A stretch of 64,000 nucleotides of DNA from positions 727,604,484-727,668,483 of the forward strand of contig CM054057.1 of assembly GCA_028641055.1 (NCBI GenBank), in the 5' to 3' direction. Shown here piece by piece: positions 33,810-46,817 of the stretch; within the stretch, counting starts at the first letter, position 1; every line of letters starts with the position of its first letter. Made by a program: the position numbers and the translations under genes. Below the pieces are notes generated by a model. The model ran no database searches. It was not told where the DNA came from and worked only from the letters and a program-made list of their open reading frames with translations. The stretch is from Alopecurus myosuroides. Taxonomy: Eukaryota; Streptophyta; Magnoliopsida; Poales; Poaceae.

Positions 33810-35117
33810 TGATGACGTGTGAACACACGTTCATTGGGAGACCCCAAGAGGAAGGCATGATGAGTACAATAGCAAGTTTTTTTCCTCAGTAAGAAACCAA
33901 AGTTTAATCGGACCAGTAGGAGAAAGAAATCACTTTTGAAGGTTATTGACAGCTGATGTTGGCAGAGCGCACTACCAGGCTCAGCAGAAACATGGAATCT
34001 TCACACCACACAACCAAGATAGTTTGCCCCAACGAAACAGTGAGGTTGTCAATCTCACCGATCTTGCTGAAAACAAAGGATTAGACGTATAGTATGGAAA
34101 ATGATATTTGTTTGTAGTGAATAAAATGAAAACAATGTTTGTAGTGAAAAAGAGCAGTGTTTGCAGTAGGTTGTATTATCAGTGTAAAAGAATAGACCGG
34201 GGTCCACAGTTCACTAGTGGTGTCTCTCCATAGCAGACAAATAACATGCTGGGTAAACAAATTACAGCTGGGCAATTGACAAATAGAGAATGCACCGTAA
34301 TGCATATACATGACATGATGACTACTATGATATTTATTTGCGCATTACAACATGGTACATAGACCGTTATCCAACTGCATCTATGAATAATAAGCCACCC
34401 TCGGGACGTCATCAGAGCAAACTTTGGGTATTAAGTTGCAAGCAACAGATTATTGCATTAAGTGAAGTGCGTAATGTAAACAACACAATTATACTTAGAC
34501 AAAGCATTGTTGTTTTACCCTAGTGGCAACAACACATCCACCATTTTAGAAGTTACTGTCACTCTCCCAAATTACTGGAGGCATGAACCCACTATTTAGC
34601 ATAAATGCTCCCTCTTGGAGTCACAAGCATCTATTTGGCCAGAACATCTACTAGCAACGGAGAGCATGCAAGATCATAAATAACATATATGATAGATCTA
34701 TAATCAACTTGACATGGTATTCAATATTCATCGGATCACAGCAAACACAACGTGTAGCATTACAATAAGATGATCTTGATCATGTTAGGCAGCTCACAAG
34801 ATCTACACATGATGGAACAAATAGGAGAAGGCAACCATCTAGCTACTGCTATGAACTTGTAGTCCAAGGATGAACTAATCAAGCATCACTCCGGAGGAAG
34901 GCATGGTGATGAAGAGCCCTCCGATGGTGATTTCCCTCTCCGGCAGGGTGCCGAGAAGAGCTTCAGAACCCTCCCAAACTAGGGTTGATGACGGCGGTGG
35001 CTGCGGAACTTTTCGTGGATGGAGGCTCGGGTACTTAGGGTTTTCCCGAGGAAGTCAATATATAGGCGTAAGGGCCATGTCCGCGGGCGACCAGGGGGCC
35101 CACACCACGTTGCCGCG
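33810..35117 (-). repeat. LTR B (Athila-like), first part
   Basis: Read on the minus strand it ends ...GAACGTGTGTTCACACGTCATCA at 33810, flanked by GTCAT (33805-33809). Parts of it (CATCTATGAATAATAAGCCACCC; TAGCTACTGCTATGAACTTG) match the LTR of element A at 56630-58184. Because no primer site lies to the left, it is a 3' or solo LTR. Element G interrupts it at 35117. No gene is present. Confidence 0.8.
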
Positions 35118-38100
35118 TGTAACACCTGGGGTGTTTTCCCTAATTTAGAAAAATTGGTTGTTTTTCTTTTTTGCATTGCATCACATGCATCCTATGCATT
35201 GCACCTTGTTTTCAAAACAACTTAAAAAGTTCAAACCAATTTAAACTTTCAAACATGTACAAAGTTTCGAATAAAAAATTGCAAACTAAACAACTCAAAT
35301 TGTTTTCAATAGTTTGAATTTGAATTATTTTAATTGGCTTGGTTAATAAAACCTCTTTTATTAAAACCCTAATGTGAATTTCAGATTCAAAATCAAACAT
35401 GTCTCGAATGGTTTCAAATAAAATTGCAAACAAATCATTTTGGGAATTGGGATTAATTACAAATGGTTGGTTTTCAAATTGGTATTAAATAAACCCCTAA
35501 TTTGAATTCAAATTTGCAAATTCAAATAATTTGTGAAATTGAAATTTTCAAAAAAAAAATAGCATGCAACTGGGCATTTGCAATAATGAAACCATAAAAT
35601 TGTCCCCATAATTTTTGAACCCCAAAACCCCCCTTCTTTTCCATCTTTTCTCCTTCTACAAAAAAAAAGAGGAAGAAAAAGAAATAAAAATACCAGTGGG
35701 GAGGCAGGCCAGCGCAAGTGGGCTAGCCCACCTACAACCCCTCTTTCCCACCTCCTGGCAGCCCTGCCGAGCAAGGCCCAGCCAGCCCTCTCTCCCTCCT
35801 AGCCCACCTAAACCATCTAGCAGCCCACTTCCTCTCTTCTTCCTCGTACGGCAGGGCATCCGAGATGTCCACGTCAAAAGGAAGCTCGATGGGACGGCCG
35901 CTGCTGCTCGCTCCTTTCCTTAAACCTCCACTCCGCCCCCTCCTGCAACCCTAAGCTCTCTCCTCCCCTCCTCCGCCGCCGCCAGTTTCCTCTCTCTTCC
36001 TCCCACCTCTCTGATTCTGTCCACTGTAACCGAACAAGCACACCACCACCACTGCCTCCCCGTGGCCCCGCCGTCACCAACCTCCTGTAGCAAGGTCCAG
36101 ACGCCCCAGAGCTTCACCATGACGTCCTCTACCTCATGGTGCAAGGGATCGGGTCGCTTTGCTTCCGATCGTCACTGGCATCGTCTTCTACCTTCCCGGC
36201 CGAACTCCTCCTCCGTCGAAATTCGTCGCCTCTGGTCGCCCTCAAGCTGGAAAGACCTCTACATAACCCTCAAGGTGATCTTCTCGTCCGATTCCGGTCA
36301 TCTCCCATCTCGTTTTCCTGCTATTGTCGACGTGGGTTTCTGATTCTTGTTCGGGCCGCCATGAACGCTGTTGCAGAGAAGCTCCAACACGGGGGTTATG
36401 TCCTCTGTTATTCATCCGTGCATAGCTCCATGATGGGCTAGTTGTCCCACACACCCCAGCACCCGGCTGTGTCACGTGCCGCTCCGTTCTGGTCACCCCA
36501 TGTCCTGATCGAGCCGCCACCAGTGCGCCTCTGAAGATCGTCGCCGGCCGGTGCGTTCTGTCCGTCTGTTTCTCTTCAGTTTCGTCAGATAAACTTTACC
36601 GAAACAACTTCAAAAGCAGCACGTCGCTTTCTGTATCACTAGCGCTCGTCTACCCCAGTGGTTCGGTTCCTTTGTGTGGCGCAGCGAGTCCCGGGTTCGA
36701 TCCCCGCACGGCCGAGTAAAAGGCCACTTTTTTCAGATTTTGACGCGAGGGCCGGGACCCACCTGTCATCCACCCCCACAGCCACATCACCCCGCACCCA
36801 AGCCACTGTGGCTCCACGCTGGCCTTGGTCCACTGTCAGCCAGCGTGGGTAGCCCTACCCTCTGTAGAAAAATACACGGCCCTGTTTCTTTTATTTCCTT
36901 TTTTTTTATAAATGGTAATTTGAACCTAAACATTGTAAAATTAATATCTCCTTCAATTTAACTTCAAATTGCACAAAAAAAATATGTATCCCAATCAGAA
37001 AATCATGAACTTTCCAAATATGCAGTTTGTTCACTGATTTGAGCAAGTAAAATTCATGCCATTTTATCTACTTTATATAAATCACTTAAACTTGCATAAT
37101 TCATATCTTGCTCATAAACATTCCAAATCCAACAAATAAAATATGCTTTCCATGTAGAATTAAATTCTTTACCTGTTTAAACCATTTGTGCACTGTTTTA
37201 AACCTTCCAAATCAATTCAAAAATTCAAATTCAAATAACTCTTTTGAATTTGATTAAATTCATAACTATTTCAAATTTAATTCAAATGGCACATGTAAAA
37301 TATGTTTTCCATGCAAAATTGAACAAGCTTTCCAAACATAAACTTTGTTTCCTGTTTTGAAAAATTAAAATTGGTTAAATAATTTAAATCTTGTTTAAAT
37401 CATTTAAAATTGCTAAATTAATAACTTGGTCAAACTAAATTCTTTTTGAACATATAAAATATGTTTTCCATCCCACTTTTCATGAACTTTGCAAATATAA
37501 ACTTTGTTTTCTATTTTGAATAAATTAAATTGCTGAAAACAACTATTTCTTAATTAATGCATTTAAATTTGTCAATTTAATAACTTGCTCATCTAAAATC
37601 CAAATTCAACAAATGAAATATGTATTCCATCTAAAATTTTGTTTTATTTCCAAATATAAATTTTGTTATCTGTTTTGAACATTTAAAATTGGTGAAATCA
37701 ACAAATGTTTGTTTAAATCATTTAAAATGCCAAAGTTCATAACTTAATAAATAAAATTCCAAACATGGTAAACAACATATCAAATTGAAGCTATTGTTGT
37801 TTTCTTATTGTTTTCATCATCCATGCATCATTCTAATCAACTTTCACATGATGGTTATTTGTAGATCATTTAATTCAACATTAATTCATGGGCTTTTCCA
37901 TATGCAATCCAAATTGCATATGGGCCCATTTAAATATGTTTACCATGTCAACTAGTTTATCTTTGATGTATCCTTAAACTTGTCATGCATCCATATCTTG
38001 ATCATGCTGGATCTTTTGCCGTAGAAGTAATTGTTGCATCCGGTGTTGTTCTAGTTCGTTGCTTCTTCGCGGATAGGACGTTGAGATGATGTGAGCAACG

Positions 38101-39308
38101 ACAAGTCCTTCGGATGTACCTCTACTTGCTGGATTCCAGGAAAGTATACACACTTGCGACCTATGGCTGCCTTTCATCACTTGTTACCGATTCTTTCCGT
38201 TTTCCTTATGCTAGCCTTATGATTCGATGCTTGTGTCTCGATCCTATCATATGTTTACATTGCAACCATGATATAGCCTTCCTTCCACTTCCTATTACCT
38301 GTTGTTTGTTTACCCTATTGGCCCTTGTGTCGTAGTTGCATGCTTAGTGTTGTTTGCGCTCAAGTCTTGTTGTCCGTCTTATCACCTGTTTAGTTTGATA
38401 GTTGGGTTTCAATTTAATCAACAACATGTTAATGTTTTGGGTAATACTAATTTGATGATAAGGCACCGGCAGGAGGCCCGGCGTGGTTTTGAGGCCTGCT
38501 AGTGTCGAACTTAATTAGGAAAAGGGTCTTGTCCTCCGATCCATGATGAGCGCACTAACCGCATGTGGGAAGCGAGTATGGACGCCCCCCGCAATTCTGA
38601 TTCGATTCGCATCTCGTCCAAATCGCCACACTTAGTTCGGGCTTTCCATTTGATGCATGCATATGCAGGTGCGAGCCCTTGGCGCCAGGGTGGAACTTTT
38701 GTAGTCGGTATTTAGGGCGGGGTGGTCTTCCAGTGCTATGAGGGTCCCCCTTTTCTTCGTGGGGGCTCGATTAGCCGCGCACGCACAGCACGTGGTTCTT
38801 TGGGATTGATGCGAAGAAGAGTTGGGTTGTGTTGAGTGGCCTGCTTGGTGGGTTTGCTCCCCGCCTGGCGGGTCATTCTTACGTGTACGGCCAAATTGGT
38901 GCATCCCTGCAGGGTTAAATCTTCTCGAGAAGCCGTGTTGTCCGCGGTTATGGATGACTTGGTGAAAGTGCTGGCTAACAAGTACTCAGACAACTTACAC
39001 TTAACGATGATAACGTGACTAGGCAGGGATTGGACGCCATCGGTTATCTTCAGGACTCTTAGTCCAATTTGTATCTTGTCCGTAGTCGGACGCTATGTTG
39101 TTTCTTCCGCTGTTATTTGGATCTTTGTATTGTATCAGTTGTATCCTTGACTCGTTTGAGTCGTCTTGTATATACCTCCTCTGTTGTTGTTGTGGATTAT
39201 TCGTGAACTGTTGTAATGTTATCACAAGTGGCAACCTGTAATCGGTTATTATGTGGATTTTGGCGGGAATGCTGAAATCTGCATAGTGCCCGATCTCGGG
39301 GCGTCACA
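35118..39308 (+). repeat. G LTR 1, full length 4191 bp
   Basis: Only this copy keeps the middle section (about 35500-38090), which contains a GC-rich block at 35600-36860 and an AT-rich block at 36890-37800. The reading frames in it are not conserved with any known protein and are not called. Confidence 0.88.
36651..36704 (+). promoter_or_regulatory. tRNA-like A/B box pair in G LTR 1
   Basis: TACCCCAGTGG (36651-36661) resembles the A box and GGTTCGATCCC (36694-36704) the B box, spaced as in tRNA genes and lying in the element's sense direction. CGGG...CCCG can pair around TTCGATC like a T arm. The two shortened LTRs have lost this segment. Confidence 0.55.
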
Positions 39309-39806
39309 AATGGTATCAGAGCATGGTTTCTGATTCCCGATATTGTTTCGATACGAATGGTTATCGAAGCAACGGGTCCGCAAAGCCTGTAGGATAACCT
39401 CGCTAACGGTCGTTGTTTCTAGAGTGTCAAAAACTATTTGTGCAAAACCTGTTTTGGAAACATCTCAATAGGATTCTTGTTTTCTCCTTATCTCTATTCT
39501 ATTTCTCCTCCTATCCTATTTGTTTTGGAGTCTATTCTCGTACCTATCTTTCAAAGTTTTAGGATCCTATGAGGGTGGACGTTTTCTGAGCCTTTAACCT
39601 AATAGGTTCGATCATCGGAAGATTCCTGGTGGAAGAACATTGTCATCAATCCGAGCAAGAATCTCTTGTTAGTGGTGTCGAGAAGCCCTTGTTAGTGGTG
39701 TCGAGGAAATAAACTGGAAGCATGAAGAATCGATAGTCGAACTTCTTTCCCCTCCCGGGTTAGTGGGTGGATTGCGAGGGTGCAATCCCTTGTTAGTGGT
39801 GTCGTA
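39309..39806 (+). other. G internal stub 1 with iMet primer site
   Basis: TGGTATCAGAGC at 39311-39322 follows the LTR by two bases. The remaining 480 bases hold no gene but repeat GTTAGTGGTGTCG several times. No polypurine tract precedes the next LTR. Confidence 0.85.
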
Positions 39807-41676
39807 TGTAACACCTGGGGTGTTTTCCCTAATTTAGAAAAATTGGTTGTTTTTCTTTTTTGCATTGCATCACATGCATCCTATGCATTGCACCTTGTTT
39901 TCAAAACAACTTAAAAAGTTCAAACCAATTTAAACTTTCAAACATGTCCAAAGTTTCCAATAAAAAATTGCAAAATAAATAAGTCAAATTGTTTTCAATA
40001 GTTTGAATTTGAATTATTTAAATTGGCTTGGTTAATAAAACCCCTTTTATTAAAACCCTAATGTGAATTTCAGATTCAAATTCAAACATGTCCCAAATGG
40101 TTTCAAATAAAATTGCAAACAAATCATTTTGGGAATTGGGAATAATTACAAATGGTTGGTTTTCAAATTGGTATTAAATAAACCTCTTTTCATCATCCAT
40201 GCATCATTCTAATCAACTTTCACATGATGGTTATTTGTAGATCATTTAATTCAACATTAATTCATGGGCTTTTCCATATGCAATCCAAATTGCATATGGG
40301 CCCATTTAAATATGTTTACCATGTCAACTAGTTTATCTTTGATGCATCCTTAAACTTGTCATGCATCCATATCTTGATCATGCTGGATCTTTTGCCGTAG
40401 AAGTAATTGTTGCATCCGGTGTTGTTCTAGTTCGTTGCTTCTTCGCGGATAGGACGTTGAGATGATGTGAGCAACGACAAGTCCTTCGGATGTACCTCTA
40501 CTTGCTGGATTCCAGGCAAGTATACTCACTTGCTACCTATGGCTGCCTTTCATCACTTGTTACCGATTCTTTCCGTTTTCCTTATGCTAGCCTTATGATT
40601 CGATGCTTGTGTCTCGATCCTATCATATGTTTACATTGCAACCATGATATAGCCTTCCTTCCACTTCCTATTACCTGTTGTTTGTTTACCCTGTTGGCCC
40701 TTGTGTCGTAGTTGCATGCTTAGTGTTGTTTGCGCTCAAGTCTTGTTGTCCGTCTTATCACCTGTTTAGTTTGATAGTTGGGTTTCAATTTAATCAACAA
40801 CATGTTAATGTTTTGGGTAATAAATTTTTGATGATAAGGCACGGCAGGAGGCCCGGCGTGGTTTTGAGGCCTGCTAGTGTCGAACTTAATTAGGAAAAGG
40901 GTCTTGTCCTCCGATCCATGATGAGCGCACTAACCGCATGTGGGAAGCGAGTATGACGCCCCCCAATTCTGATTCGATTCGCATCTCGTCCAAATCGCCA
41001 CACTTAGTTCGAGCTTTCCATTTGATGCATGCATATGCAGGTGCGAGCCCTTGGCGCCAGGGTGGAACTTTTGTAGTCGGTATTTAGGGCGGCGTGGTCT
41101 TCCAGTGCTATGAGGTCCCCCCTTTTCTTCGTGGGGGCTCGATTAGCCGCGCACGCACAGCACGTGGTTCTTTGGGCTTGATGCGAAGAAGAGTTGGGTT
41201 GTGTTGAGTGGCCTGCTTGGTGGGTTTGCTCCCCGCCTGGCGGGTCATTCTTACGTGTACGGCCAAATTGGTGCATCCCTGAAAGGTTAAATCTTCTCGA
41301 GAAGCCGTGTTGTCCGCGGTTATGGATGACTTGGCGAAAGTGCTGGCTAACAAGTACTCAGACAATTTACACTTAACGATGATAACGTGACTGGGCAGGG
41401 ATTGGACGCCATCGGTTATCTTCAGGACTCTTAGTCCAATTTGTATCTTGCCCGTAGTCGAACGCTATGTTGTTTCTTCCGCTGTTATTTGGATCTTTGT
41501 ATTGTATCAGCTGTATCCTTGACTCGTTTGAGTCGTCTTGTATATACCCTTGTTGTGTTGTGGATTATTCGTGAACTGTTGTAATGTTGTCACAAGTGGC
41601 AACCTGGAATCGGTTATTATGTGGATTTTGGCGGGAATGCTGAAATCTGCATAGTGCCCGATCTCGGGGCGTCACA
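39807..41676 (+). repeat. G LTR 2, internally deleted (1870 bp)
   Basis: Same ends as LTR 1 but with a deletion of about 2.3 kb: GGTATTAAATAAACC is joined directly to TTTTCATCATCCATGC (matching 37810). Otherwise closely similar to LTR 1. Confidence 0.88.
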
Positions 41677-42174
41677 AATGGTATCAGAGCATGGTTTCCG
41701 ATTCCCGATATTGTTTCGATACGAATGGTTATCGAAGCAACGGGTCCGCAAAGCCTGTAGGATAACCTCGCTAACGGTCGTTGTTTCTAGAGTGTCAAAA
41801 ACTATTTGTGCAAAACCTGTTTTGGAAACATCTCAATAGGATTCTTGTTTTCTCCTTATCTCTATTCTATTTCTCCTCCTATCCTATTTGTTTTGGAGTC
41901 TATTCTCGTACCTATCTTTCAAAGTTTTAGGATCCTACGAGGGTGGACGTTTTCTGAGCCTTTAACCTAATAGGTTCGATCATCGAAAGATTCCTGGTGG
42001 AAGAACATCGTCATCAATCCGAGCAAGAATCTCTTGTTAGTGGTGTCGAGAAGCCCTTGTTAGTGGTGTCGAGGAAATCAACTGGAAGCATGAAGAATCT
42101 ATAGTCGAACTTCTTTCTCCTCCCGGGTTAGTTGGTGGATTGCGAGGGCGCAATCCCTTGTTAATGGTGTCGTA
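41677..42174 (+). other. G internal stub 2 with iMet primer site
   Basis: A 498-bp copy of the first stub, of the same length, with the primer site at 41679-41690. No coding sequence. Confidence 0.85.
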
Positions 42175-43795
42175 TGTAACACCTGGGGTGTTTTCCCTAA
42201 TTTAGAAAAATTGGTTGTTTTTCTTTTTTGCATTGCATCACATGCATCCTATGCATTGCACCTTGTTTTCAAAACAACTTAAAAATTTCAAACCAATTTA
42301 AACTTTCATACATGTCCAAAGTTTCCAATAAAAAATTGCAAACTAAACAACTCAAATTGTTTTCAATAGTTTGAATTTGAATTATTTAAATTGGCTTGGT
42401 TAATAAAACCTCTTTTATTAAAACCCTAATGTGAATTTCAGATTCAAATTCAAACATGTCCCAAATGGTTTCAAATAAAATTGCAAACAAATCATTTTGG
42501 GAATTGGGAATAATTACAAATGGTTGGTTTTCAAATTGGTATTAAATAAACCCCTAATTTGAACTGTTTAAATGATGTGAGCAACGACAAGTCATTCGGA
42601 TGTACCTCTACTTGCTGGATTCCAGGCAAGTATACTCACTTGCTACCTATGGCTGCCTTTCATCACTTGTTACCGATTCTTTCCGTTTTCCTTATGCTAG
42701 CCTTATGATTCGATGCTTGTGTCTCGATCCTATCATATGTTTACATTGCAACCATGATATAGCCTTCCTTCCACTTCCTATTACCTGTTGTTTGTTTACC
42801 CTGTTGGCCCTTGTGTCGTAGTTGCATGCTTAGTGTTGTTTGCGCTCAAGTCTTGTTGTCCGTCTTATCACCTGTTTAGTTTGATAGTTGGGTTTCAATT
42901 TAATCAACAACATGTTAATGTTTTGGGTAATAATAATTTGATGATAAGGCACCGGCAGGAGGCCCGGCGTGGTTTTGAGGCCTGCTAGTGTCGAACTTAA
43001 TTAGGAAAAGGGTCTTGTCCTCCGATCCATGATGAGCGCACTAACCGCATGTGGGAAGCGAGTATGGGCGCCCCCCGCAATTCTAATTCGATTCGCATCT
43101 CGTCCAAATCGCCACACTTAGTTCGGGCTTTCCATTTGATGCATGCATATGCAGGTGCGAGCCCTTGGCGCCAGGGTGGAACTTTTGTAGTCGGCATTTA
43201 GGGCGGCGTGGTCTTCCAGTGCTATGAGGGTCCCCCCTTTTCTTCGTGGGGGCTCGATTAGCCGCGCACGCACATCACGTGGTTCTTTGGGCTTGATGCG
43301 AAGAAGAGTTGGGTTGTGTTGAGTGGCCTGCTTGGTGGGTTTGCTCCCCGCCTGGCGGGTCATTCTTACGTGTACGGCCAAATTGGTGCATCCCTGCAGG
43401 GTTAAATCTTCTCGAGAAGCCGTGTTGTCCGCGGTTATGGATGACTTGGTGAAAGCGCTGGCTAACAAGTACTCAGACAACTTACACTTAACGATGATAA
43501 CGTGACTGAGCAGGGATTGGACGCCATCGGTTATCTTCAGGACTCTTAGTCCAATTTGTATCTTGTCCGTAGTCGGACGCTATGTTGTTTCTTCCGCTGT
43601 TATTTGGATCTTTGTATTGTATCAGTTGTATCCTTGACTCGTTTGAGTCGTCTTGTATATACCTCCTCTGTTGTTGTTGTGGATTATTCGTGAACTGTTG
43701 TAATGTTATCACAAGTGGCAACCTGGAATCGGTTATTATGTGGATTTTGGCGGGAATGCTGAAATCTGCATAGTGCCCGATCTAGGGGCGTCACA
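42175..43795 (+). repeat. G LTR 3, internally deleted (1621 bp)
   Basis: Same ends, but a different deletion of about 2.6 kb: AACCCCTAATTTGAA is joined to AATGATGTGAGCAACGAC (matching 38085). It therefore arose separately from the deletion in LTR 2. Confidence 0.88.
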
Positions 43796-43800
43796 CCGCG

Positions 43801-43880
43801 CGACCAAAAGGGGGCGCCGCCGCCCTATGGTGTGGCTGCCTCCCTGGCCCCCTTCGAGTCCCCTTCGGACTCCGTGTACG
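43801..43880 (-). repeat. LTR B, second part
   Basis: The sequence after the CCGCG duplication of G continues the GC-rich part of LTR B until element A' begins at 43881. The last five bases, GTACG, are the expected A' target duplication. The rest of LTR B should lie to the right of the window. Confidence 0.65.
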
Positions 43881-45235
43881 TGATGTCTACGCACACTTCT
43901 ATTCTTGTAGGCTGTGTTGGGCCTCCAAGTGCAGAGGTTTGTAGAACAGCAACAAGTTTCCCTTAAGTGGATTACCCAAGGTTTATCAAACTCAGGGAGG
44001 AAGAGTTCAAATATATCCCTCTCAAGCAACCCTGCAATTACGATACAAGAATTCTCTTGTGTCCCCAACACACCTAATACAATTGTCAGTTGTATAGGTG
44101 CACTAGTTCAGTGAAGAAATAGTGAAATACAAGTAGTATGGATGATTATAAGTAGTAATTGCAATCTAAAATAAAAATGGCAGCAAGCAAACATGTAGCA
44201 GAACTAGTTGAAAATGGTGTTTCAATGCTTAGAAACAAGGCCTAGGGATCATACTTTCACTACTGAACACTCTCAACAATAATAACATAATTGAATGCAT
44301 AAATGTCATCTCTTCACTATGATACTCTGAACCACTTTCCGGCCAGATAATGAACACCAATCTATGCGTAGGGCTGTAACAGCACTCCTCAAGTCTATAT
44401 TCCCTCTCTAGGGCACCCCACACTGTCATTATGAGCGCCCCAAATTAGTACTAAACAAACGCCACAATTTCATAGGGTCATCCAACACAAGATATAAATA
44501 TCATGCTAAACCCCACGGTGCACACAATGTCACCTTTACACCATGATAAAAGTGTTTACGAAGATAACCACTTGAGTAGCATAACAGATGAAGAGTAACA
44601 TCTACTTATTCAACTAGATTACAAAGCTCATGATCACATAAAGATCACACCATGGGAGAGAGAGATGAAACACATAGCTACCGGTACAGCCCTCAACCCC
44701 GGGGGAGAACTACCCCCTCCTCATCATAGGAGACAACAACGACGATGAAAATGGCGGTGGAGTCGATGGAGATGGCTCCGGGGCACTTCCCCGTCCCGGC
44801 AGGGTGCCGAAACAAAGATTTTTGTCCCCCGAAACTTGTCGTCGGCGGCGGCGGAGCTATGAAACTTTTCGTGGAAGGGCCCCGATATATTTAGGGTTTA
44901 TGCATCGGGGGGCAGCTAGGAGGGCCACATCAACCCTGGGCATGGCTAGGGGGACCCGCGCCCACCCATTGTGTGGGCGGCCCTCTACCCTTCTCCAGGT
45001 CTCTTTTGGACTCCGTGGATCCTCCGGAAATTTTAAGACTTCTGGGCTTTGAATCATCCAATTCCGAGAATATTTCCATTACAACTTTTCTGAAACTAAA
45101 AACAACAGAAAACATGAACTGACTCTGTGGCATCTTGTCAATAGGTTAGTCTTAGAAAATCGATAAAAATGGCATACATATAGTATGAAAATAACATGGA
45201 ACATCAGAAATTATGGATACGTTTATGACGCATCA
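43881..45235 (-). repeat. 3' LTR of Athila-like element A' (1355 bp)
   Basis: On the minus strand it starts TGATGCGTCATAAACG directly after the polypurine-type GCTTGGGGATGT and ends ...GCGTAGACATCA. The same 3' portion occurs in plus orientation at 58185-58827, next to a primer site. No gene is present; the frames in it match LTR sequence on other copies. Confidence 0.85.
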
Positions 45236-46817
45236 ACATCCCCAAGCTTAGTTCCTACTCGTCCTCGAGTATGTAGGCGATAAAAAACAAATAATTTCTG
45301 AGGTGACATGCTACCAACATAAACTTGACCATCATAGTAATGTAAAGCATGTAAACTAGGATCAAATGAATAAAGTTTGTTGTTTATAGTTGATATAAAA
45401 TAGAATAATGTATACACCATTAGGAAGGACAAAGTAAAACTTTTGAATGAATCAATACTAAAACATAATTCACTGCGCAAGGTTTATTAAAGATGATTTA
45501 TGCTTCAAGAACAACAATATATTCATCCAAGGCATCAAACTCTCAAAGCAACTCATGTTAGGATCAAGTCAATTGACAACAATATGCACGTAGGAAAATC
45601 ATTAAAATATTTGTGCACTCAAAACAAGAAAGCGTTCTGTATTGGTCCCTGGCACCAGGATGTTATGGCTAAAAAAACATTATGGGGGGGGGGGGGTTTG
45701 GATGGTCAATGGAAGAAAGTCTTACACAACGGAAAGTGATCATTAGACAAGAGGAAGTCTTATAATCGAAGTTATGCAAGAAGTAGTGATTGCCACACAA
45801 CAGATGCACATAGAGCTATAAGTGTATGAAAGCTCTCCAATGAAACTAGTAGGGGTGCATCCAACTTGCTTGCTCACGAAGACCTAGAGCACTTTTGAGG
45901 AGGCTCATCATTGGAATATACAAGCCAAGTTCCCCACATAGTTATGCAAGTCATAATATGAAAACTCTCTATAAACTGAAGTAATGATGCTAACCAAGCA
46001 CAAGTGTGGAATAAATGATAGTATTGCTGCCCCCTCTCTCTTTATTAACTCTCTTTTTTCTTCTTTTTTTTGGTATTTTTCTCTTTTTTATATATATATA
46101 ACCTCACTGGTAGTGGAAACTCTCTATTTTACAATGGATCATCACACTTTTAGTACTCATAACTCAAACTTAAATATATCTTATGTATGTAAAACTAAAT
46201 GCTCATGCTAGTGTAGCAGCATGCAAAATAACAATGAAGCATGGCAAGTAACATAATGATGATGGATGTCATATGGCAATATATCTCAGAATGGCTATGG
46301 AAATGCCATGGTAGGTAGGTATGGTGGCTGTTTTGAGGAAGATAGTTTTTGGCTTATGTGTAGAAGAACAACATTCTCCCACGGGGTTTGGATGCACTTT
46401 CGAAGTTTGCACCAACTCTCAATGTGAGAATGAGCAATGCACAGGACCGAAGAGGCTAGCAAATATGGATGGTGGAAGTGCCAAAAAACCGTAACATAGA
46501 ACTCACAAGTTAAAAGATTACAACTAAAATCATGATCTTACAAGGAATAATGAAAATCACTCCAAGAGGGTCCGTGGCAGTGACAAATCATTGTTAGCTA
46601 CCCCGACCATAGCGCGTAACAAAAAGCCATTACGATTGTTATCAGTAGAGGAAGTCATATACCATTATACTATCAACTGGTTTTTCGAGTGTGACACAGT
46701 TTCGAGCTTTTAGACCAACCATTAATTGTTTTTACCTTGGTAAACCATCAGGTTTACCACTAAGCATATTAATATCTCAAAAAAACAACAAATAATCAAG
46801 TGAAACAGTTTAGTGAT
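45236..46817 (-). other. A' internal region, 3' non-coding part
   Basis: Begins on the minus strand with the polypurine tract (AAGCTTGGGGATG next to the LTR) and ACTCGAGGACGAGTAGG, matching 63950-63985 in element A. It holds no pol domain and no supported gene. A run of 13 G residues occurs near 45686-45698. GTGAT at 46813-46817 borders F1. Confidence 0.75.

Larger units (their letters stand above)
35118..43795 (+). mobile_element. Element G: three tandem Tekay-like LTRs, no coding region
   Basis: Bounded by TGTAACACC and GGGGCGTCACA and flanked by CCGCG on both sides (35113-35117, 43796-43800), so it inserted as one unit. Inside: LTR 35118-39308, spacer with primer site 39309-39806, shortened LTR 39807-41676, spacer 41677-42174, shortened LTR 42175-43795. 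The spacers lack gag and pol. Its LTRs share blocks with the element at 1-12946, including TTCTCGAGAAGCCGTGTTG and the same type of primer site. Confidence 0.9.

Noticed and set aside
36651..36704. Considered a genuine tRNA gene
   Set aside because: The acceptor and anticodon arms do not form a convincing cloverleaf by eye and the site lies inside an LTR, so only a tRNA-like promoter is claimed.
38114..38502. Conserved short frames repeated at 40490-40893 and 42600-42988
   Set aside because: Their conservation is due to the three tandem G LTRs, not to coding constraint; no start context or homology is apparent.
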